Assembly: GCF_017592335.1 (NCBI RefSeq)
Contig: NZ_JACNMP010000012.1
Location: 1 to 64,000, forward strand
Length of the DNA: 64,000 bases
Direction: 5' to 3'
Source: Pseudaestuariivita rosea
Lineage (GTDB): Bacteria > Pseudomonadota > Alphaproteobacteria > Rhodobacterales > Rhodobacteraceae
The notes under the pieces are model-generated. The model saw nothing but the letters and a program-made list of their open reading frames with translations, was not told the DNA's origin and ran no database searches. Of this stretch, positions 59,031-64,000 are shown one piece after another. The first letter of the stretch is position 1; each line of letters starts with the position of its first letter. The position numbers and the translations under genes were made by a program.

Positions 59031-60659
59031 ATGGAATCTCTTGCCGCCGACCTTGCCACGATGGTGCGCACCCCGCTTCATGATAACCACGTGACCGCAA
59101 TGCGGAGGGTGGGCAAGGAAGTGCATCTGAAGGCCGGGGAAATGCTGCAGAAGCTGGGCGAACCGGCGGACACGTTTTACTATCTGCTTGAGGGCGAGGT
59201 CGAGGCGATCGACCCCCGGACCAATGAACGCTATGGCAATGCCTCGCTTGGGCCGACCCAGTTTTTCGGCGAAATCAGCTTTCTTTCGGGCAGCAAGGCG
59301 ATGCTGGGCGCACGGGTTGTGCAGGATGCCCATCTGATCAGTGTCAGCCGCCATGACATGCTGGATCTGATGTCGAAAATCCCCGAGATGAGCGATATCA
59401 TCGTCACCGTTTTTGCCGCGCGGCGCCGTCGTCTGCTGGAAAGCAATGAGGCCGGCCTGACCCTGATCGGGGCCGAGGTCAGCCGCGATATCCGCCGCAT
59501 CGCCGCTTTTGCCAGCCGCAATCGTATCCCCGTGCGGTCGCTCACCCTTGGTGAACATGAGGCCGAAGCGATCGCCCATGAATGCAAGATCGGCGATCCT
59601 CAACCCGCTGTTATCCTTGGTAAAACCGAAGTCATCCCTGACGCCACGCCCGCCAAGATCGCGCGCCGTCTGGGCCTGGATATCAGCATCGAACCTGACC
59701 ATATTTTCGACGTCCTGGTCGTGGGGGGCGGCCCCGCTGGCGTTGCCGCCGGTGTCTATGCCGGGGCCGAGGGGTTGTCGGCGCTGGTCATCGAAGACCT
59801 GACCATCGGCGGGCAAGCGGGCACATCCAGCCGGATCGAAAACTACATGGGCTTTCCCACCGGCATTTCCGGCGCCGATCTGGTCTGGCGGGGCGAAGTT
59901 CAAGCGATGAAATTCGGCACGCGCTTTGCAGTGCCCCGCCGCGCGGTCAAACTGGAACAACGCGAAAGCGATGGCGTTTTCTGCATCACCATGGACGACG
60001 GTGATATCGTCTGCGCCAAAGCGGTCATTGTGGCGACCGGTGTGCAATATCGGCGTCTGCCCATCGATAATCTGGAACAGTTCGAAGGCATCGGCGTCTA
60101 TTACGCCGCCACCGATATCGAGGCCCGCTATTGCCGCGATACCGAGGTCGCCGTGATCGGCGGTGGCAATTCCGCCGGTCAGGCCGCGATGTTTTTGTCA
60201 CGCACCGCTAAACACGTGCATGTTCTGGTGCGCGGCAACAGTCTGGCCGCGTCCATGTCGGATTATCTGGTCAGCCGTCTGGAAGCCGACCCCAAGATCA
60301 CCATCCATTATCGCACGGAAATGAAAGAGCTATCCGGCGATGATCATCTGGAACAGGTCATGATCCGTGATAAGGAAAGCGGCCAGGACTGGTCACTGCC
60401 CTGCCGCGCGGTCTTCATTATGGTGGGCGCCGCCCCGAACACCGACTGGCTGTCAGGCCTGGTCGACCTGGACGAAAAATGCTTTGTCAAAACCGGCGCT
60501 GATGTGGGGGCAGGGTCATCCTACGAAACCTCGCATCCCGGTATCTTTGCCGTAGGCGACGTGCGCGCCGGGTCCGTCAAACGCGTGGCTTCAGCCGTGG
60601 GCGAAGGATCGGTCGTGATCTCAAAAGTATGGGATTATATCGCAGACACCAGTTCCTGA
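59031..60659 (+). CDS. cNMP-binding / Trx-fold / thioredoxin-reductase-like fusion
   Basis: 542 aa. N-terminal cyclic-nucleotide-binding-like domain (about 10-130; ADTFYYLLEGEVEAIDP, FGEISFLSG), a short thioredoxin-like linker domain (about 145-215; ASRNRIPVRSLTLGEHEAEA), then a FAD/NAD(P) reductase: VVGGGPAGVAAGVYAGAEGL, GGQAGTSSRIENYMGFP, VIGGGNSAGQAA, FAVGDVRAGSVKRVASAVGEGS. At the place of the redox CATC of thioredoxin reductase it reads YYAATDIEA, so both cysteines are gone. It may be a sensor-regulated NAD(P)H oxidoreductase of unknown acceptor. Confidence 0.85.
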   Translation: MESLAADLATMVRTPLHDNHVTAMRRVGKEVHLKAGEMLQKLGEPADTFYYLLEGEVEAIDPRTNERYGNASLGPTQFFGEISFLSGSKAMLGARVVQDAHLISVSRHDMLDLMSKIPEMSDIIVTVFAARRRRLLESNEAGLTLIGAEVSRDIRRIAAFASRNRIPVRSLTLGEHEAEAIAHECKIGDPQPAVILGKTEVIPDATPAKIARRLGLDISIEPDHIFDVLVVGGGPAGVAAGVYAGAEGLSALVIEDLTIGGQAGTSSRIENYMGFPTGISGADLVWRGEVQAMKFGTRFAVPRRAVKLEQRESDGVFCITMDDGDIVCAKAVIVATGVQYRRLPIDNLEQFEGIGVYYAATDIEARYCRDTEVAVIGGGNSAGQAAMFLSRTAKHVHVLVRGNSLAASMSDYLVSRLEADPKITIHYRTEMKELSGDDHLEQVMIRDKESGQDWSLPCRAVFIMVGAAPNTDWLSGLVDLDEKCFVKTGADVGAGSSYETSHPGIFAVGDVRAGSVKRVASAVGEGSVVISKVWDYIADTSS

Positions 60660-60789
60660 GCAGTATTTTTGCGGAGTCAAAAAATGGTACGGACTTTGGG
60701 CATTGATTGGATGGCTCTGAATAGTATCGGTTTCTGCAGTTCCTCTTGACTCAGGCCGCGCGGCCCCCTAAACGCCGCTGCATCACATA

Positions 60790-60899
60790 GGAAGTGTCGA
60801 ACTTCCGGTCTCTTGCGCTAAAAGAGATCGCCATCCGTCAGCGAGTTTCGCCCACGGGTGCAATTGTGCTTTGAACGGTCGCTTCCTACGTTAAGCGAC
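60790..60899 (+). promoter_or_regulatory. Three hairpins in the ffh leader
   Basis: GGAAGT / ACTTCC (60790-60806, loop GTCGA), TCTCTT / AAGAGA (60809-60827, extended by a G-U and a G-C pair) and GTCGCTT / AAGCGAC (60878-60899, 8-base loop). They lie in the 275-base spacer upstream of ffh. Not recognised as 4.5S RNA: the SRP-binding tip is absent. Might be an mRNA leader control. Confidence 0.4.
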
Positions 60900-60934
60900 A
60901 CATGGGTTAATCAGGCCGAAGGAGGGCCGAGGGC

Positions 60935-62410
60935 ATGTTTGAAAATCTATCCGAACGTCTCTCTGGCGTTTTCGATAAGCTGACCAAACAGGGCGCGCTG
61001 TCTGACGAAGATGTCAAAACAGCCCTGCGCGAAGTGCGCGTGGCCTTGTTGGAAGCGGACGTTTCGCTGCCCGTGGCCCGCGATTTTATCAAAGCCATTC
61101 AGGATAAAGCCACCGGTCAGGCGGTGACCAAATCCGTGACGCCCGGTCAGCAGGTCGTCAAGATCGTGCATGACGAACTGGTTCATGTTCTGGCGGGCGA
61201 CGAAGAAGACCCTGGCGCGCTGAAAATTGACAATCCGCCTACGCCCATTCTGATGGTGGGTCTGCAAGGGTCGGGCAAGACCACCACGACCGGGAAACTG
61301 GCCAAGCGTTTGACCGAAAAGAACGGCAAGCGCGTTCTGATGGCCTCGCTCGATATCTATCGCCCGGCCGCGATGCAACAGCTGGCGGTTCTGGGCACGC
61401 AGATCGGTGTGGACACCTTGCCGATTGTGGCCGGTGAGACCGCCGTGCAAATCGCCAAGCGCGCCAAGCAACAGGCGACCCTGGGCGGCTATGACGTCTA
61501 TATGCTGGACACTGCGGGTCGGCTACAGATTGACCAGACCCTGATGCAAGAGGTCGAAGATGTCCGCGATGCAGTGAACCCGCGTGAAACGCTGTTGGTC
61601 GTTGATGGTCTGACCGGTCAGGTCGCGGTTGAGGTGGCCGAGGAGTTCGACGGCAAGATCGGCATCAGCGGCGTGGTCCTGACACGGATGGATGGCGACG
61701 GGCGCGGTGGTGCGGCGCTGTCGATGCGCGCGGTAACGGGCAAGCCGATCAAATTCGTGGGCCTTGGCGAAAAGATGGACGCGCTTGAGGAGTTCCACCC
61801 CGAACGTATCGCCGGCCGCATTCTGGGCATGGGCGACATCGTCAGCCTTGTGGAAAAGGCCCAGGAAACGATCGAGGCCGAACAGGCCGAACGCATGATG
61901 CGCCGCTTCAAGAAGGGTCAGTTCAACATGAACGACCTGAAGATGCAGCTGGAACAGATGGTCAAGATGGGCGGTATGGAAGGGCTGATGGGCATGATGC
62001 CCGGAGCCGCCAAGATGGCGAAACAGGCCGAGGCCGCGGGCCTGGACGACAGCATCCTGCGCCGCCAGATCGCTCTGATCAACTCGATGACAAAGAAAGA
62101 GCGTGCCAATCCTCAGCTTTTGCAAGCCAGCCGCAAAAAACGCATCGCCAAAGGCGCGGGGCTTGAAGTGAGCGAGCTGAACAAGCTGATGAAACAACAC
62201 CGCCAGATGTCCGACATGATGAAAAAGATGGGCAAAGGCGGGATGCTGAAAAAAGCGATGGCCGGGATGTTTGGCAAAGGCGGCCCTTCCGAGGCCGAGA
62301 TTGCAGCGGCACAAAAGCAAATGGGCCAGATGCCCGGCGGATTGCCCGGTCTGGGCGGTGGCGGCATGCAGCTGCCCCCCGGTTTGTCGGGGTTCGGCAA
62401 GAAAAAATGA
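60935..62410 (+). CDS. ffh: Signal recognition particle protein Ffh
   Basis: 491 aa. N domain, G domain with GLQGSGKTTTTGKLAKRL, DTAGRLQ, TRMDGDGRGG, and a Met-rich M domain (MGGMEGLMGMMPGAAKMAKQ, RQMSDMMKKMGKGGML). Targets nascent membrane proteins with SRP RNA and FtsY. Stop overlaps a 53-codon gene (ATGA). Confidence 0.97.
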   Translation: MFENLSERLSGVFDKLTKQGALSDEDVKTALREVRVALLEADVSLPVARDFIKAIQDKATGQAVTKSVTPGQQVVKIVHDELVHVLAGDEEDPGALKIDNPPTPILMVGLQGSGKTTTTGKLAKRLTEKNGKRVLMASLDIYRPAAMQQLAVLGTQIGVDTLPIVAGETAVQIAKRAKQQATLGGYDVYMLDTAGRLQIDQTLMQEVEDVRDAVNPRETLLVVDGLTGQVAVEVAEEFDGKIGISGVVLTRMDGDGRGGAALSMRAVTGKPIKFVGLGEKMDALEEFHPERIAGRILGMGDIVSLVEKAQETIEAEQAERMMRRFKKGQFNMNDLKMQLEQMVKMGGMEGLMGMMPGAAKMAKQAEAAGLDDSILRRQIALINSMTKKERANPQLLQASRKKRIAKGAGLEVSELNKLMKQHRQMSDMMKKMGKGGMLKKAMAGMFGKGGPSEAEIAAAQKQMGQMPGGLPGLGGGGMQLPPGLSGFGKKK

Positions 62411-62568
62411 TCCCCATCGGCGACATCCCCACGCTGGCCCAGTCGGCCCGCCACGCTGTGCCCTATTACGCGGGTCAGGCGGCGCGTCATTTGCGGGCTG
62501 TGCGTAAGGCCAAGCCACAGTTGCGGCGCAAACCGGTGCTGCGGAAAAACAGCAGGGTTGCGCGATGA
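62407..62568 (+). CDS. 53-aa protein coupled to ffh and to a GNAT gene
   Basis: 53 aa, ATG 62407 overlapping the ffh stop (ATGA), stop TGA 62566-62568 overlapping the next start in the same way. N-terminal part MIPIGDIPTLAQSARHAVPY is neutral; from about residue 28 it is strongly basic (RHLRAVRKAKPQLRRKPVLR) with no acidic residues. The double overlap makes translation very likely. Function unknown; ribosome or RNA contact is a guess from charge. Confidence 0.6.
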   Translation: MIPIGDIPTLAQSARHAVPYYAGQAARHLRAVRKAKPQLRRKPVLRKNSRVAR

Positions 62569-63074
62569 ACCCTATTTTGCAGACCGAACGCCTGACCATG
62601 CGCATGCCCCAGCCCAAGGACTGGGATGGTTTTCGTGATTTCATGACATCGGAACGGTCCCGCTATGCCGGTGGACATCTGACCGAAGCCAAGGCCTATC
62701 GCGCCTTTGGTTTTGAGCTGGGTCACTGGCAGCTGCGCGGCTTTGGGTCATTTGCGGTTTGTCTGAAAGGCACGGATGACGCCATCGGTATGGTCGGCCC
62801 CTGGCAGCCTATCGAATGGCCCGCCCCTGAAATCGGCTGGTTCATCTGGGAAGCGCACGAAGGTCAGGGCTATGCCTATGAGGCCGCGGTCGAGGCGCGC
62901 CGCTATGTCTATGAAGTGCTGAACTGGCCCAGTGCCGTCAGCTATATCGACCCCGCCAACGCCCGTTCTATCACACTGGCCGAGCGCCTGGGTGCAACGC
63001 TGGATAAAGACGCCCAGCCGCTTGATCCCGGCGATCTGGTCTACCGCCACCCCGCGCCGGAGGTGGTGTTGTGA
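62565..63074 (+). CDS. GNAT acetyltransferase (RimJ-like), first of three
   Basis: 169 aa. GNAT fold with LQTERLTMRMPQPKDWDGF at the start, the acetyl-CoA region WEAHEGQGYAYEAAVEARRY and YIDPANARSITLAERLGA near the end. N-terminal or small-molecule acetylation; target unknown. Coupled to the 53-aa gene; followed by a nested hairpin. Confidence 0.88.
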   Translation: MNPILQTERLTMRMPQPKDWDGFRDFMTSERSRYAGGHLTEAKAYRAFGFELGHWQLRGFGSFAVCLKGTDDAIGMVGPWQPIEWPAPEIGWFIWEAHEGQGYAYEAAVEARRYVYEVLNWPSAVSYIDPANARSITLAERLGATLDKDAQPLDPGDLVYRHPAPEVVL

Positions 63075-63104
63075 GTATCCTCATTTTTGGTCATTGTATT
63101 CAGA

Positions 63105-63166
63105 GGGCCGCGCCGACCCGAGGGTGGCGCAATCGCGCCGCCCTGGGGGGTGGGTCGGCGCGGCCC
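63105..63166. repeat. Nested perfect hairpin between GNAT genes
   Basis: GGGCCGCGCCGACCC (63105-63119) pairs with GGGTCGGCGCGGCCC (63152-63166), 15 bases with no mismatch. Inside lies a second stem AGGGTGGCGC / GCGCCGCCCT (63121-63144, loop AATC, one G-U). The CGCCGACCC unit also occurs at 27320-27328. Splits the GNAT cluster and may act as an mRNA barrier. Confidence 0.85.
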
Positions 63167-63219
63167 GGTGGTTCCCAGCGGGCAGTTTCTCCACACAAAA
63201 AAAAATCTGTGGTGGCGCA

Positions 63220-63732
63220 ATGATCCCCGTGCTGCAAACAGAACGCCTAACCCTTCGCGGACCCGAACTTAGCGACCTCGATGCATATGCCGAATATGGC
63301 GCATCGCCCAGAACCGCTTATGTCGGTGGGCCCTTCAATCGCGCCCAGGCTTTCGACAGGCTTTCAAACCTGATCGGCCACTGGCACCTGCGCGGTTTCG
63401 GACGGTGGATCATCGCAGACCAAGATACGAACGCCCCCCTTGGCATTGTTGGCCTCTACTACCCTGAAGACTGGCCCGAACCAGAAATCGCATGGAGCGT
63501 TTTTGCCGATGCAGAAGGGCGTGGCATCGCGTATGAAGCCGCCTTGGTCGCACGCACCTATGCCTATGAAACACTCGGCTGGACGACCGCTATCAGCCTG
63601 ATCATCGACGGCAACACCCGCTCTTTCGCTCTGGCCGAACGGCTTGGCGCCAGGTTTGAGAAGATCTACACCCACCCGGAATATGGCGAAATGGCAATGT
63701 GGCGCCATCCGGGGCCGGAGGCGTTGCAATGA
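63220..63732 (+). CDS. GNAT acetyltransferase, second of three
   Basis: 170 aa from ATG 63220 (MIPVLQTERLTLRGPELSD). GNAT motif A region SVFADAEGRGIAYEAALVAR and IDGNTRSFALAERLGARFEK. Similar throughout to the neighbours. Stop overlaps the next start (ATGA). Confidence 0.88.
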   Translation: MIPVLQTERLTLRGPELSDLDAYAEYGASPRTAYVGGPFNRAQAFDRLSNLIGHWHLRGFGRWIIADQDTNAPLGIVGLYYPEDWPEPEIAWSVFADAEGRGIAYEAALVARTYAYETLGWTTAISLIIDGNTRSFALAERLGARFEKIYTHPEYGEMAMWRHPGPEALQ

Positions 63733-64000
63733 TCCCCGTACTGCACACAGAGCGCCTTATCCTGCGTGGTCCGGTGATGGAGGATTTCCCGGCCTGCCGT
63801 GACTTCTTTATGTCTGACCGCGCCGCAGGCGTTGGGGGCGCAGTCGGTGAAACCGAAGCCTTCCGCCGCTTTGCCACGCTTGCCGGGCACTGGCACCTGA
63901 AAGGCTTTGGTTGGTGGATGATCGAAGAAAAGGGTAAACCCGTCGGTATCTGCGGCATCCACCATCCGCCTGTGAAAGAACATATGGAACTGGGCTGGAG
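63729..64000 (+). CDS. GNAT acetyltransferase, third of three (cut by window end)
   Basis: First 90 residues only. Starts MIPVLHTERLILRGPVMED, and GHWHLKGFGWWMIEEKGKPV matches the second copy at the same place (GHWHLRGFGRWII). ATG 63729 overlaps the previous stop. The 5' DNA of copies two and three is nearly the same (AATGATCCCCGT, CTGCA, ACAGA), which points to recent duplication. Confidence 0.85.
   Translation, partial: MIPVLHTERLILRGPVMEDFPACRDFFMSDRAAGVGGAVGETEAFRRFATLAGHWHLKGFGWWMIEEKGKPVGICGIHHPPVKEHMELGW

Noticed and set aside
58716-60047. 443-codon reverse frame over ycjF and the cNMP fusion
   Set aside because: Shadow of two real genes on the + strand.
60780-60900. 4.5S (SRP) RNA next to ffh
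   Set aside because: Hairpins are present but the conserved SRP tip sequence is not.

Overview
The window reads as chromosomal DNA of a marine alphaproteobacterium of the Rhodobacterales (Roseobacter-type Rhodobacteraceae). The evidence is a GcrA regulator, a PopZ-like protein next to tolC and a pcm-like gene, an RTX protein ending in a Hint domain, a free-standing F1-ATPase operon (atpHAGDC), the perM-hda-ppk-ppx cluster, the DUF6280 and DUF2937 families, and G+C-rich intergenic palindromes of the kind common in this family. No rRNA, tRNA or CRISPR was recognised.

Region by region. 1-2.9 kb is an accessory scar: the 3' end of an IS630-type transposase, an oriT-like core (GGGCGCAATTA), a MobA/MobL (MOBQ) relaxase, a large inverted repeat, two coupled small genes and an opposing PrtN-like regulator. 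After an A+T-rich stretch, 3.3-8.5 kb is an exopolysaccharide locus: a WbpM/CapD-type dehydratase, YjbH, YjbF and a YjbE-like peptide. Opposite it lie a membrane-tethered winged-helix regulator and a small secreted Cys protein (8.5-9.5 kb). 9.6-23.2 kb mixes housekeeping genes (engB, MOSC, yidC, ttcA, dapB, rbfA, truB) with an EAL protein, an alpha/beta hydrolase, the RTX-Hint protein behind CtrA-like boxes, and a candidate structured RNA at 19.6-19.7 kb. 23.6-27.0 kb is a reverse operon led by proS, followed by DUF2937, a membrane SUKH protein and a peroxiredoxin. 27.5-35.1 kb holds perM, hda, ppk1, a GGDEF-EAL gene and ppx. 35.1-45.5 kb carries a 1-Cys peroxiredoxin, efp, DUF6280, cobQ, the popZ-like/tolC/pcm group, argF-argD, a DMT transporter and an ABC-2 permease. 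45.6-49.6 kb holds gcrA, a gene-poor 0.9 kb stretch, a hydrolase/isomerase pair and prs. 49.7-55.0 kb is the F1-ATPase operon with an extra DUF2939 gene between atpG and atpD. 55.3-64 kb has a marR/SRPBCC divergent pair with a perfect operator, ycjX-ycjF, a cNMP-binding/thioredoxin-reductase-like fusion, ffh, an unannotated-size 53-codon gene, and three tandem GNAT acetyltransferases (the last cut by the window end).

How the genes connect. Surface and biofilm functions are prominent: the EPS locus, two c-di-GMP proteins, the RTX-Hint protein and TolC. Polyphosphate turnover (ppk1, ppx) encloses one c-di-GMP gene. Cell-cycle wiring is visible as gcrA, hda, the PopZ-like gene and CtrA-like boxes. 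The least explained items are the tethered regulator beside the EPS genes, the RNA-like element at 19.6 kb, the cNMP/Trx fusion lacking its redox cysteines, and the small coupled gene after ffh.
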